From contig DEJG01000007.1 in NCBI GenBank assembly GCA_002353295.1, positions 1 to 27,961 on the forward strand: DNA of 27,961 bases, read 5' to 3'. The notes under the pieces are model-generated. The model was not told the origin of the DNA, made no database searches, and saw nothing but the letters and a program-made list of their open reading frames with translations. A program made the translations under genes and the position numbers. This stretch comes from Prevotella sp. UBA2754. Lineage in GTDB: Bacteria; Bacteroidota; Bacteroidia; Bacteroidales; Bacteroidaceae. Positions 7,645-17,011 of the stretch are shown here, piece by piece (position 1 is the first letter of the stretch; every line of letters starts with the position of its first letter).

Positions 7645-8811
7645 ATGGCAAACAATCAAAACAAATCCATTTATCTCATTCCTGTGATGCTCTGCTTCTT
7701 CTGCATGGGTTTCGTAGATCTCGTAGGCATCGCATCCAATTACGTGAAAGAAGACTTGGCACTGAGCGACTCGGTGGCCAACACACTGCCCTCGCTGGTA
7801 TTCTTCTGGTTCCTGATCTTCTCTGTACCCACAGGCATGCTGATGAACAAGATCGGCCGCAAAAAGACGGTGCTACTCTCACTGATTGTGACCGTCGTGT
7901 CGCTGTTTATTCCCCTGCTGGGCTATTCCTTCGGCATCATGCTGGTAGCCTTCTCACTGCTGGGCATTGGTAATGCACTGATGCAGACCAGCATCAACCC
8001 ACTGGCTATGCTCATTATCGGCGATAAGAACTTAGCCTCCACTCTCACCTTTGGACAGTTTGTGAAGGCCATCGCCTCATTCCTGGCTCCTTATCTGGCT
8101 ATGTGGGGTGCCACGCAGGCCATCCCCTCGATGGGTTACGACTGGCGGGTGCTGTTCGTTATCTATTTCGTGGTAGGTGTGCTGGCCACAGGACTGTTGT
8201 GGGTTACACCCATACATGAAGAAATCACGGAGGGAAAGACCTCATCGTTCATGGACTGTCTACGCCTGTTGGCCAAACCTATCGTACTGTTGTCGTTTCT
8301 GGGCATCATGTGCCACGTAGGCATCGATGTCGGCACCAACACCACAGCCCCTAAAATTCTGATGGAGAAGTTGGGCATGACACTCAACGATGCTGCCTTC
8401 GCCACCTCTTTATATTTTATATTCCGTACCATCGGTGCCCTGACTGGTTCATTCTTCCTCCGCATCATGAGTAATCGCGTATTCTTCATCATCAGCGTCT
8501 GCATGATGGCCATCTCCATGCTATTGCTTTTCGTCGGTGTCGAGAAATGGGAACTCTATACAGCCATTGCCCTCGTAGGTTATGGCAACTCCAACATTTT
8601 CTCCATCTGTTTTGCCAAGGCTCTCACCTCCATGCCTGAGAAACAGAACGAAGTCAGCGGACTGATGATTATGGGTCTGTTCGGCGGCACAGTGTTCCCA
8701 CTCATCATGGGTGTCATGAGCGATGCCTTCGGACAGGCTGGTGCCGTACTTATCATGGCCATCGGAGTGATTTATCTATTTACATATATCAAACAACTGA
8801 AACAAGCATAA
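7645..8811 (+). CDS. MFS sugar permease (fructose uptake), FucP-like
   Basis: This 388-residue inner-membrane protein has about twelve hydrophobic segments. The first is YLIPVMLCFFCMGFVDLVGI, and the MFS signature MLMNKIGRKKT lies between segments 2 and 3 (about 67-77). The sequence style fits the FHS/FucP branch of sugar:proton symporters common in Bacteroidales. It starts 4 bp after the GH32 stop and ends 4 bp before the fructokinase start, so it is very probably co-translated with both. The context says it imports free fructose released by GH32; the substrate is inferred from position, not from residues. An alternative is a glucose/galactose porter with broader specificity. Confidence 0.9.
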   Translation: MANNQNKSIYLIPVMLCFFCMGFVDLVGIASNYVKEDLALSDSVANTLPSLVFFWFLIFSVPTGMLMNKIGRKKTVLLSLIVTVVSLFIPLLGYSFGIMLVAFSLLGIGNALMQTSINPLAMLIIGDKNLASTLTFGQFVKAIASFLAPYLAMWGATQAIPSMGYDWRVLFVIYFVVGVLATGLLWVTPIHEEITEGKTSSFMDCLRLLAKPIVLLSFLGIMCHVGIDVGTNTTAPKILMEKLGMTLNDAAFATSLYFIFRTIGALTGSFFLRIMSNRVFFIISVCMMAISMLLLFVGVEKWELYTAIALVGYGNSNIFSICFAKALTSMPEKQNEVSGLMIMGLFGGTVFPLIMGVMSDAFGQAGAVLIMAIGVIYLFTYIKQLKQA

Positions 8812-8815
8812 TACA

Positions 8816-9700
8816 ATGAAAAATCTGATTATAGGACTGGGCGAGGCATTATGGGATATGCTGCCCGAAGGAAAGAAACTGGGCGGTGCACCTGCTAACT
8901 TTGCCTACCATGCAGGACAGTTCGGACTCGACACGATGGCTATCAGTGCACTGGGTGAAGACAAAATGGCAGACGAGACTATCGAAGCACTGGAGAAGAA
9001 CGGACTGAAATACCTGATGCCACGCGTGCCTTATGCAACAGGTACGGTGCAGGTGACTCTCTCAGGCAATGGTATTCCCTCATACGAAATCAAGGAGAAC
9101 GTAGCTTGGGATAACATCCCCTTCAACGACGAAATCAAGGAGGCTGCCAAGAATTGCCGTGCCGTCTGTTTCGGTTCGCTGGCACAGCGTAACGTGGTGA
9201 GCCGTGAGACCATCCAAAAGTTCTTGGATGCTACCCCAGCCGACTGCATCAAGATATGCGACATCAACCTGCGTCAGCAGTTCTTCTCAAAGGAGATACT
9301 GGAGGAGTCGTTCAAGCGTTGCGACATCCTGAAAATCAACGATGAAGAATTGGTAGTAGTGAGCCACATGTTCGGTTATCAGGATTTAGATGATGCCAAG
9401 GTTTGCCAGAAGATGGTGGAGCAGTACCACCTGCAGATGCTTGTCCTGACCTGCGGTACCAACGGCAGCCATGTGTTCACTGCCGACGGACAGCATTCCT
9501 TCCAACCCACTCCAAAGGTGGAGGTAGCCGACACGGTAGGTGCTGGCGACTCGTTCACAGGAAGTTTCTGTGCTGCCATCCTGAACGGCAAACCCGTAGA
9601 GGAAGCTCATCGCATAGCCGTCGAAGTATCGGCGTACGTTTGTACCCAAAACGGCGCCATGCCGAAATATCCTGCCGAACTGGTAGCGAAGGTTAAATAA
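8816..9700 (+). CDS. Fructokinase, PfkB/ribokinase family
   Basis: The 294-residue protein opens with LIIGLGEALWDMLPEG and LGGAPANFAYHAGQFG (about 22-37), the substrate-binding start typical of bacterial fructokinases, and carries the PfkB signature DTVGAGDSFTGSF (about 239-251) with D245 as the catalytic base. It phosphorylates cytoplasmic fructose with ATP to fructose 6-phosphate for glycolysis. It is the last gene of the GH32-permease-kinase operon, and a strong terminator begins 5 bp after its stop. Length is normal for the family. Another sugar such as a ketose analogue cannot be excluded, but the context strongly favours fructose. Confidence 0.93.
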   Translation: MKNLIIGLGEALWDMLPEGKKLGGAPANFAYHAGQFGLDTMAISALGEDKMADETIEALEKNGLKYLMPRVPYATGTVQVTLSGNGIPSYEIKENVAWDNIPFNDEIKEAAKNCRAVCFGSLAQRNVVSRETIQKFLDATPADCIKICDINLRQQFFSKEILEESFKRCDILKINDEELVVVSHMFGYQDLDDAKVCQKMVEQYHLQMLVLTCGTNGSHVFTADGQHSFQPTPKVEVADTVGAGDSFTGSFCAAILNGKPVEEAHRIAVEVSAYVCTQNGAMPKYPAELVAKVK

Positions 9701-9705
9701 AGAGT

Positions 9706-9737
9706 GAAGGTAGGGTTCAGCCCTACCTTCTTCTTTT
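9706..9737. terminator. Intrinsic terminator after the fructokinase gene
   Basis: A perfect 10-bp stem, GAAGGTAGGG (9706-9715) and CCCTACCTTC (9721-9730), with loop TTCAG, is followed by TTCTTTT. It separates the plus-strand operon from the convergent gene ending at 9736 and may act both ways, though the minus-strand side lacks a T-run. Confidence 0.85.
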
Positions 9738-12417
9738 ATTTGATGATTTTCTTTCCTTTATAGATATAGATGCCTGGCGACGTTGGTTCTCCGGGCAATT
9801 TTCTACCCTTCAAATCATACCAGCCGTCGGGTGTACCTGTGTTCGTTTCGATTCCGTCGAAACGCACTTCCTGAATGGCGGTTGTTTCGCCATTCTCATC
9901 TTCGAACGACATGATGGCACGAGAGGTATTTGCAGGCATGGTCAGATAGCCACGGAAACCGCCCAGGATATCCTCTTCACTGGTGCTTTCCTTCACAGGG
10001 TGCCACGTATCCTTGTCGCCCATCACGTAGTATTTCTTTTCATATGCCGTTTTATGACTGATAGGTGCAAAGGTTCCGCAGAAGGCATAGCCGCCGTGTT
10101 CCACCTTATAAGGAGTAACGGTCTGGATAGTAACACCCGTAAACCATGCTGCATCACGCTCGAAATAGGAATGCGGGTCGGTCCATTTGACAAGGTAAGG
10201 CTGACCAGCCATGAAATGATGGGTCTGACGGAATACCAGCTTCACGGCATCCTTTTCCGTCTTCACATCATCAAACTGATAGAGTTCGCACCCATCCGCG
10301 AAGATGGAGTTGGTGATATGCATATTGAAGGGCAGACAAATGGTATTGAACTTACCATCATTATGCAGTGCCTCACCGAAATGCAGTTGGATAGCCACCT
10401 TCATACCTACGTAATCCTCCTTGCCATCCATGGTCTTAACACCAGCCAGTTGCTCACGATGACTCATCACAGGTTTCGGCAGACCGAGCGTATCGTAATC
10501 CTGCTCCCAGAACGTTTCACCCAACTGGTGCACCAAGTAAGCCGTATTAATCAGATTGGCATCATTGCCCTGTCCGTTGTCACCCAACACAGTATAGCGG
10601 AAGTTCTGCTTTCCCAGAATATCTTCTGCATCGTGATTGCGGATGAAGTTAGCAGAGTTCTTATAGGTGGAATATTCCGCATTTGGTTCGGGCTTGAAAA
10701 TACAACGACGCAAGTCAACGGCACTATTCTGCCAACCTACGAAACCGCCCCAGGAAGTTTTTACACCACTGAAAGAACCATTATACATACAGGCATCTAT
10801 CACCAAACGGCTTTCCTTATCATCAACCGTAGCCGCCACCACGCCTCCGTATGACCCGTCACTTTCGCGAGAAGATACTATTTGGGTCTTTACCACACAG
10901 TTCAGAATCTGGCTGTTTTTACCACTGCTATGAGCCACCAGTCCACCCGCATACTTAGCCGAGGTCGTAATTTTTCCTTCGACGCGGATATTACGCAGGC
11001 TGGCATTCTTGATATAGCGGAACAATCCTATCCAGTCTTGCGAAATACTATGATTAAACGTGATACGGCGTTCATCTCCATTGCCATCAAAGACACCGCT
11101 GAAAGGATGCTTCTCGTCATAACCCAACATATGGGTAGTGATAACATCACCCTGTAACTTGAAGTACTTACCTTCAAAGCTGTTACCATCATCCACCTTC
11201 TGGCACAACAAGTTCCAGTCCAAATTCGTCGCAATTTCGTAGGGGTAGTCACTGGTTCCTGCCCCATTGAACTTCTTATCAAGGCTATAGACCAAGGCTC
11301 CGAACACCAAGTCGCGGTCTTCCTTCACCTCAAAGGTATAACCGTTCGACATCATTTCCATCACATTATCGTGTTCGTTAGGTCGTCCATAGACATAGTC
11401 TTTCAGCGTAGGTTTAAAATCAAACTTCAGCGTTTCACCTTTTGCGGAATACAACTTGCCGTCAACAACGACACCACCAGGTTCGTAGGTCTTGATGTCA
11501 CTGACGGTATAAGAATTGGCAGGCTTTCCGAAATCAAGCGCGATAAAATCGCCATCTACCGTTGTCACCCTGCGGAGACGCTTGCCTTGGGTCCATTTCA
11601 TCTGTTCCGAATCATGATTATGATAGAGTCTGGATAATTTGGGCAATCCCGTTAGAAACGTACCACATACAAAATCAACGTTTCTGAACCCTTTAATTTC
11701 ACCCATTTCAACACAATCCTCTATTGTTATGCCATTACCATCTGCGGAATTCCCGATGATGGAACCGGCAGTACCTATAAACATTTCAAGAATGTTTCCT
11801 ACGGCTGTTAATTTGCCATCAAACCGGCAACCTTTTACAACGACAGTTCCCCGTTCGGTTTTACCTATGATTCCACCTGCATTAGCGGTAATCCCTACAC
11901 CACTTCCTGGAACTACTGCACTAGTTACTAAACAGGAAATCTCGGTTGAAACCCTGCAATTGATTACCGTGCTATTACCACTCAAGACGGTTCCGATAAG
12001 TCCACCTGGAGAAAGACCTCCTTCCACCTTTCCCTTTACCTTCAGGTTGGCAATAGTGGCATTTTTTATATAGGCAAAAGGCCCTTCTACTACAGTGGCG
12101 GATTTAATGTCAACCGTCATTGTATGCCCACAGCCATCGAAAGTGCCTGAGAAGGGCCGGTATTCCATCGAACTCAATATTGTTCCTCTAAACGCAATAC
12201 CTATCTCTTCTGTAACTTTCACATCCGTCAGCAACAGCACTACATCGTTTGCATAGTCCTTGCCTCCATTCACTGCTTTCACGAAGCTATCGAAATCCGC
12301 CTGTGTCTTGATTAGGTGCTGCACCTGTTGTTTTTCATCCGCCCAGACAATTGTAGCCAAAAGCATGAAAGTTATTGTGAGAAATATCTTATGTTTCATC
12401 ATACGTTTGTCCTTCAT
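9736..12417 (-). CDS. Large secreted surface protein with two GLUG-like repeat regions and sorting tail
   Basis: The 893-residue protein has a signal peptide (MMKHKIFLTITFMLLATIVWA, after an optional five-residue start). Two similar halves are visible: FSGTFDGCGHTM...FAYIKNATIANLKVKGKVEGG (about 89-245) and FSGVFDGNGDERR...FRYIKNASLRNIRVEGKI (about 439-572), each followed by GG[LIV][IV]-type repeats as in GLUG-motif beta-solenoid adhesins. A C-terminal module (about 690-850) has FNTICLPF, GQPYLVKW, FCGTFAP and FRGYL, and is also found in the 14448-16979 protein. The end is WYDLKGRKLPG...PGIYIYKGKKIIK, a sorting-like tail. It starts 6 bp after the PI-PLC gene stop, so it is the third gene of that operon. 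A cell-surface adhesin or host-binding protein is likely; the ligand is unknown. Confidence 0.85.
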   Translation of the reverse strand: MKDKRMMKHKIFLTITFMLLATIVWADEKQQVQHLIKTQADFDSFVKAVNGGKDYANDVVLLLTDVKVTEEIGIAFRGTILSSMEYRPFSGTFDGCGHTMTVDIKSATVVEGPFAYIKNATIANLKVKGKVEGGLSPGGLIGTVLSGNSTVINCRVSTEISCLVTSAVVPGSGVGITANAGGIIGKTERGTVVVKGCRFDGKLTAVGNILEMFIGTAGSIIGNSADGNGITIEDCVEMGEIKGFRNVDFVCGTFLTGLPKLSRLYHNHDSEQMKWTQGKRLRRVTTVDGDFIALDFGKPANSYTVSDIKTYEPGGVVVDGKLYSAKGETLKFDFKPTLKDYVYGRPNEHDNVMEMMSNGYTFEVKEDRDLVFGALVYSLDKKFNGAGTSDYPYEIATNLDWNLLCQKVDDGNSFEGKYFKLQGDVITTHMLGYDEKHPFSGVFDGNGDERRITFNHSISQDWIGLFRYIKNASLRNIRVEGKITTSAKYAGGLVAHSSGKNSQILNCVVKTQIVSSRESDGSYGGVVAATVDDKESRLVIDACMYNGSFSGVKTSWGGFVGWQNSAVDLRRCIFKPEPNAEYSTYKNSANFIRNHDAEDILGKQNFRYTVLGDNGQGNDANLINTAYLVHQLGETFWEQDYDTLGLPKPVMSHREQLAGVKTMDGKEDYVGMKVAIQLHFGEALHNDGKFNTICLPFNMHITNSIFADGCELYQFDDVKTEKDAVKLVFRQTHHFMAGQPYLVKWTDPHSYFERDAAWFTGVTIQTVTPYKVEHGGYAFCGTFAPISHKTAYEKKYYVMGDKDTWHPVKESTSEEDILGGFRGYLTMPANTSRAIMSFEDENGETTAIQEVRFDGIETNTGTPDGWYDLKGRKLPGEPTSPGIYIYKGKKIIK

Positions 12418-12423
12418 TAAATG

Positions 12424-14451
12424 TTAGTTTTTGTCTTCTATTTCTCTGGTACGTGCATAGTCAATAGGATCATCGGATATATTGACATCACCTTTCTTAG
12501 GGATATTCACCTCTACGATGGTATTGATGAGTGCCTGCGCCTGAGGTTTCTTCCAATGAGAGAAGAATTTCACGATATAATAGCTGACCACAAAATTATA
12601 GAACAGTGGCGAAGTGTAGTGAGTCTTAAAAGCAAGAGGCAATTTTACACAGAGAAACACAAATGGCAAAGAACCGACGGCTGCCACGATACCCCCTCCT
12701 GCCAAAGCACCGAAGGAAACACGCTTGAACTCTTCCTGACCTACATAGTCGAACAACACAATACCACGTGGGTCACCTATGCGGGCAATATCAGCGGTAA
12801 AAATCGGGTATGCCAATTGTGCAAACGATGCATAATCGGGTATCACCTGCGTACCAGCAAACGAAGTATCCCAGAAATAGGCATTGGCTGCATTATAGAC
12901 CCAGATGTTCTTATCATAGTTCTCAGCACTCCACGACAACATAGTACGGAAAGCCTCAGCCTTACGGCGCACGAATCCGTCTTCCGTCTCGACATCCTTC
13001 TCTATTTCCCACATGTTCTGCTCCTTTATCTCTGCGAGGTTGTCGCCAGCCATTGTCGTGATGTGGTCTTTACCCCAATTGGCTATATATTTCTGAACAT
13101 CGCCATAATCCACCTCACCCTGTTTCGGAGCTTGTTGCAACAGGATGAGCACCTTGCCACGCAAGTCTTTCATCGTCATGTCGGTCTTGAATCCAGCCAA
13201 CAGTCCCGGCTTAAGTAATTTCTCATTCACCAGTCGGGCTGTTTCCTTCATCGTAGCCACCTTGTCCGACGGCGACCTATCAAATCCTGCGGGGAACAGA
13301 TAGTCGGTGTAACCCCTGTATTTTGCGTTTGAAGTTACATCATCACCTGCTGCCAAGTTCGACTCTGTCTTGATCATGAGGACAGCACCGTCGGTTGGAT
13401 TCGCCTTCACCTTCTTGACCACCTCGTCGATGACTTTCTCCAACGATACACCACAGTCCAACATTTCATGGAAACACTCATTTTTCAGATTGCCGTCCTT
13501 GTCTTTCAGCCAACGGGTGCGAATGTCAAAGCAACGTATGCCACGGTTCCACTGCTCTGCGATGTCACCACCCTGCGTGCGGGCAAATGTCCACATCCAG
13601 TCACCGTACATAGCAAAGGTAGCTGCATCGTGGGTTCCCGGCAACAGCATGTTGCGCACCAGCATCTTGTCATCCACATCTTTCATCCATGCCTCCAACT
13701 TACGGTTATTATATCCCGTATAAGTGGCAGCTGCACGGCGCATCGATCTGGCTTCACTGGCCTCTTCCGTTTCGTCCGCGTTCTGTGAATATTCGTATTC
13801 CGAAGCATAATCCCTGGCTTCTCTGAGAATAGTTCGCAAATAAGCAGAATCCACATCACCAGGCTGTTTGCTACCCTTGGTCATTACCATGGCATTCTCG
13901 TCAATGAACTCACTTTCCTTGCCTTTGTATTCCTCAGGGACATCAGCCAAACTGTGCATGACGTACAACTTGTCGTCCACAAAATTTATCAGGAAATAGT
14001 CATCTTTCTCCAGCATCTGCAACGAGTCTTCACTGATGACCATACCAGCTTTCAGATACCCCTCTCTAAGGCTTTGTGCGGTGGCTTCCAATTGATCATC
14101 AATCAACTTACAGCTCAGCCGGGTGTACTTCTTTCCGTCCAGTTCTTCCTGGTCTAACACCTTATAAGTAAAGTTGCTTGTTTCAATAATAAACTCATCG
14201 GTACTATTATCATACATGTATACCGACATCTTCATCGAATTGTTGTCGAAGTTGATGTCAACCCAACTCATATCCAATTCCGTCGTGCCGTCAGCATCCC
14301 AGTGCCAGGTGCCCTGTAGTTTATTCTTCAGTTCTATGACCTCCGGACTGTCTTTACCACCATCACTGTCTTTGTCTGAACACGAAGTCAGTGATACAGA
14401 GCCGCAAAGGGTGAGGATGGCGGCCAGCATCCATAATGTTATCTTTTTCAT
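12424..14451 (-). CDS. Lipoprotein with PI-PLC X domain
   Basis: The 675-residue protein has a lipoprotein signal (lipobox LTSC, C24, then an acidic SDKDSD stretch). Residues about 38-165 look like a small beta-barrel (GTWHWDADGTTELDM) similar to lipocalin-like Bacteroidales domains. The catalytic part follows: LLPGTHDAATF (H274, D275), CFDIRTR (D309, R311) and H328 in NECFHEML fit the active site of bacterial phosphatidylinositol-specific phospholipase C, which cleaves PI or GPI anchors. Oddly, about 580-630 is strongly hydrophobic (GALAGGGIVAAVGSLPFVFL and SPLFYNFVVSYYIVKFF), where homologues I know are soluble; other frames there hold stops, so it is not a simple frameshift. It overlaps the upstream gene by ATGA and is followed 6 bp later by the GLUG-like protein gene. 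Host membrane or glycolipid attack is possible, but activity is unproven. Confidence 0.85.
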   Translation of the reverse strand: MKKITLWMLAAILTLCGSVSLTSCSDKDSDGGKDSPEVIELKNKLQGTWHWDADGTTELDMSWVDINFDNNSMKMSVYMYDNSTDEFIIETSNFTYKVLDQEELDGKKYTRLSCKLIDDQLEATAQSLREGYLKAGMVISEDSLQMLEKDDYFLINFVDDKLYVMHSLADVPEEYKGKESEFIDENAMVMTKGSKQPGDVDSAYLRTILREARDYASEYEYSQNADETEEASEARSMRRAAATYTGYNNRKLEAWMKDVDDKMLVRNMLLPGTHDAATFAMYGDWMWTFARTQGGDIAEQWNRGIRCFDIRTRWLKDKDGNLKNECFHEMLDCGVSLEKVIDEVVKKVKANPTDGAVLMIKTESNLAAGDDVTSNAKYRGYTDYLFPAGFDRSPSDKVATMKETARLVNEKLLKPGLLAGFKTDMTMKDLRGKVLILLQQAPKQGEVDYGDVQKYIANWGKDHITTMAGDNLAEIKEQNMWEIEKDVETEDGFVRRKAEAFRTMLSWSAENYDKNIWVYNAANAYFWDTSFAGTQVIPDYASFAQLAYPIFTADIARIGDPRGIVLFDYVGQEEFKRVSFGALAGGGIVAAVGSLPFVFLCVKLPLAFKTHYTSPLFYNFVVSYYIVKFFSHWKKPQAQALINTIVEVNIPKKGDVNISDDPIDYARTREIEDKN

Positions 14452-16979
14452 TTCACAATGATTTTGTGTCCGTTATTAATATAAATACCTTTCTGGGCAG
14501 GCTTACCCTGCTGTCTGCGACCTTGCAGGTCGTAGTAGCTGCCATCCTGATTCAGCGTGACAACAGGGTTGAGCCCTGTTGTACCATCGCCCAAATCAAA
14601 TTCAATAGAGCGTACCGTAGCTTGTGGGTCGCCCATCTTGATACCCTGCAAATCGAAATAGCCTCGGAAACTATTCACCGTCACAGTTGCACTGGGGTAA
14701 TAGAGCTTATCGTTGCTCAGATATAGTTTTGTCTTGTCATTAGCAGTCAGAGTGGCAGGACTGAAACAGCCCTTGAAAATGGCTTTCTTGTCTTTGGTAG
14801 CCACCTCATCGGGTTCTGGCCAACTGATGAAGAAGCCTTCAAACTCGGGACTGGTGATATCAGTACCCATAGTCCATTTCACCAAGTATGGCACACCTAC
14901 TTCTATCGCCGTAGCATCCACGAATTTCAAGGTCAACACGCCATTGGCAAAACCAGAGTTCTCAGCATCCAGCTTTTTGATAGTAGCCCCTTTCAGCGGT
15001 GTATCGGCTATCTCGTTTTGGTCAATACTGAAAGGCAGACAGAGCGTGTTCCATTTTCCTGCTACCAAAGTACGATCATCTAAAGTCACATCATACAGAT
15101 TCCCTTCTTCAAAAGCTGTATTGATAGCCGTACTATTATCAGCTGCATCCTGCAATGTCAAGTCAACGGATGTCACTACGCGCATCACGTCCGTATAGGT
15201 TTCTCCCTGATAGGTAGCTGTGGCTGTAAAAATCGTGACATCGCCGTCTGTGGAGGAAGTGTACGTTGCCTCTAACGTTTGTTTGTCATTGTTAGCCACA
15301 CACTCCAGGGTCACTTTAGGATTGGTGCCCGACCAATCCCATGAAGCAGTATAATAATATGCATAGCGAGCATAGATGGTAGCATCTGTGCCGGTAGGAA
15401 GCGTTTCGTCTGGTGATTTCAAGGTTTCACCACTCTCCATGATACAATTCAAAGGAGCTGTAGCAGGATCGACCAACCATCCTTTAAATACCAAGCCGTC
15501 GGGTATCTTGCTTGGATGGTACAACACAAATTCTTTGTTCCCATATAATTTATTTACAGATTCATCTCCATAGTAAGGCACAGTTCCCAATTCATGAATA
15601 TACACCGACCAGGTTTGGGTTACCTTTCCACATGGACAGTCGCTTGCTTGATGCTTTTCGCGCATGTCAGTACCACACTGACTGCAAGTCTTGTAATGGT
15701 AATTTGCCTCGTCACTTAAATCAACTCTATAATAGCATTTTCCCGAATGACTGCATGGCGCAATATAGATGGGTGATTGATTGGAACAAGCCTTGATGCG
15801 AACACCTGCATTCTGTACAGTCTTACCAGAACCCGTCTTCATAATCAACTCATCGCCAAAATGGATGTTGATTTTGCTGGGATTCGTTTTATTGTCCATC
15901 TTTCTGCCACAGCCGATGGCACTTCCACCGTCATTTTCTGCAAGCTTACAGTCACCACCAGCTGTAGCAGTAACAGTAGAACCTTTAGCAAAATCCACCT
16001 TTCCGCCATCACCTTTCTTTCCACCACCGATACCGGCACCATAGCCACTACCCGTAGCTGTAACAGTAGCTGTTTTGCCAGTATCACCGATGTAGCATAC
16101 GCGACCATGGCCACACTGACCACCGCCAATGCCGGCAGCATCCGTGCCACCTTTGGCTTCCACCTTTCCGCTCTTGATATAGGTTTTGCCTCCGTTGCCG
16201 TCTTCGCCGCCGCCGATGCCGGCACCATATTCACCACCCTGGGCAAAGACATCTGCCTCGCCATAAACCCACAATGTACCTCCATTTCCGCCACCTCTAT
16301 AACGGCGACCGCCACCGATACCTGCAGCTTTCTCGCCACCATAAGCTTTCACATTGGCATTGCCACAAATGTAGATGTCATATTCCTGGTCACCGGCATA
16401 TCCGGAACCGATACCTGCAGCATATTTTCCACCTGTAGCACTAATAGTACCTCCATAGATATTGATAGGTCCACTGTTCCTATCCGTACCGGCACCTATA
16501 CCGGCAGCACGCTCGCCACCCGTCACATTCAGGTCACCGCCATGTATGTAAATCGTGCCGTTCATGTGGCCGCCATTACCGCCGATACCTGCCTGATTAT
16601 ACGCACCTGTAGCCACCAGTTTACCCTTGCTGCTGCCTTCCGACTGCGCATGGATATGCAGCGTATAGCCCCACTCCACAAAAATACCTTTTTGGCAAGT
16701 CAGCTTAGCACCGTCACAGAGTATCAGGTGCACATCTTTACCCTTAATGGTAATCAAGTCACTCACCTGAACATCAGCACCTTTCACCACCCAATACTTA
16801 TGCGAATCGTCGAGTGTCAGCGTGCCAGAGTTCTTCATTTCCACAGGATCCGTACACTTTGACGACTCCTTTTTTACCCCTTCATTCTCAAATTTGTAGG
16901 TGATAAAGTTCACTTCTTCTGCCCAGGCGCTTTGCCCTAACGTGAGCAGTGTGGTCATCAATAAAAAAAACTTCTTCAT
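14448..16979 (-). CDS. Secreted Gly-rich beta-solenoid surface protein with sorting tail
   Basis: From ATG 16977-16979 it encodes 843 residues with a signal peptide (MKKFFLLMTTLLTLGQSAWA). A longer start at 17045 would lie upstream of the -7 box and is rejected. Residues about 129-358 contain seven or eight copies of a unit centred on [AG]AGIGGG (at about 129, 158, 187, 218, 252, 281 and 314, with a variant near 353), spaced 29-36 residues, each with a short beta strand such as INIYGGTISATGG. This suggests a right-handed beta solenoid. A Cys-rich part follows (CYYRV...KTCSQCGTDM...CPCG), then a Listeria-Bacteroides-type repeat (FKGWLVDP...ATIYARY), the WNTLCLPF/VPYLVKW/FRGYF module, and the tail YYDLQGRRQQG...KGIYINNGHKIIVK. 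It is the first gene of a three-gene operon. Likely a surface adhesin; ligand unknown. Confidence 0.87.
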   Translation of the reverse strand: MKKFFLLMTTLLTLGQSAWAEEVNFITYKFENEGVKKESSKCTDPVEMKNSGTLTLDDSHKYWVVKGADVQVSDLITIKGKDVHLILCDGAKLTCQKGIFVEWGYTLHIHAQSEGSSKGKLVATGAYNQAGIGGNGGHMNGTIYIHGGDLNVTGGERAAGIGAGTDRNSGPINIYGGTISATGGKYAAGIGSGYAGDQEYDIYICGNANVKAYGGEKAAGIGGGRRYRGGGNGGTLWVYGEADVFAQGGEYGAGIGGGEDGNGGKTYIKSGKVEAKGGTDAAGIGGGQCGHGRVCYIGDTGKTATVTATGSGYGAGIGGGKKGDGGKVDFAKGSTVTATAGGDCKLAENDGGSAIGCGRKMDNKTNPSKINIHFGDELIMKTGSGKTVQNAGVRIKACSNQSPIYIAPCSHSGKCYYRVDLSDEANYHYKTCSQCGTDMREKHQASDCPCGKVTQTWSVYIHELGTVPYYGDESVNKLYGNKEFVLYHPSKIPDGLVFKGWLVDPATAPLNCIMESGETLKSPDETLPTGTDATIYARYAYYYTASWDWSGTNPKVTLECVANNDKQTLEATYTSSTDGDVTIFTATATYQGETYTDVMRVVTSVDLTLQDAADNSTAINTAFEEGNLYDVTLDDRTLVAGKWNTLCLPFSIDQNEIADTPLKGATIKKLDAENSGFANGVLTLKFVDATAIEVGVPYLVKWTMGTDITSPEFEGFFISWPEPDEVATKDKKAIFKGCFSPATLTANDKTKLYLSNDKLYYPSATVTVNSFRGYFDLQGIKMGDPQATVRSIEFDLGDGTTGLNPVVTLNQDGSYYDLQGRRQQGKPAQKGIYINNGHKIIVK

Positions 16980-17011
16980 TGTCGTTTTTATGCAGTTACG
17001 TTTTTTGAGGG

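Noticed and set aside
12421..13218. Plus-strand ORF of 265 codons
   Set aside because: Fully antisense to the PI-PLC gene, whose catalytic motifs are clear; it has no promoter or homology that I recognise.
15777..16862. Plus-strand ORF of 361 codons rich in Thr, Ser and Ala
   Set aside because: It is the antisense reading of the glycine-rich repeats; composition follows from the repeat and not from a gene.
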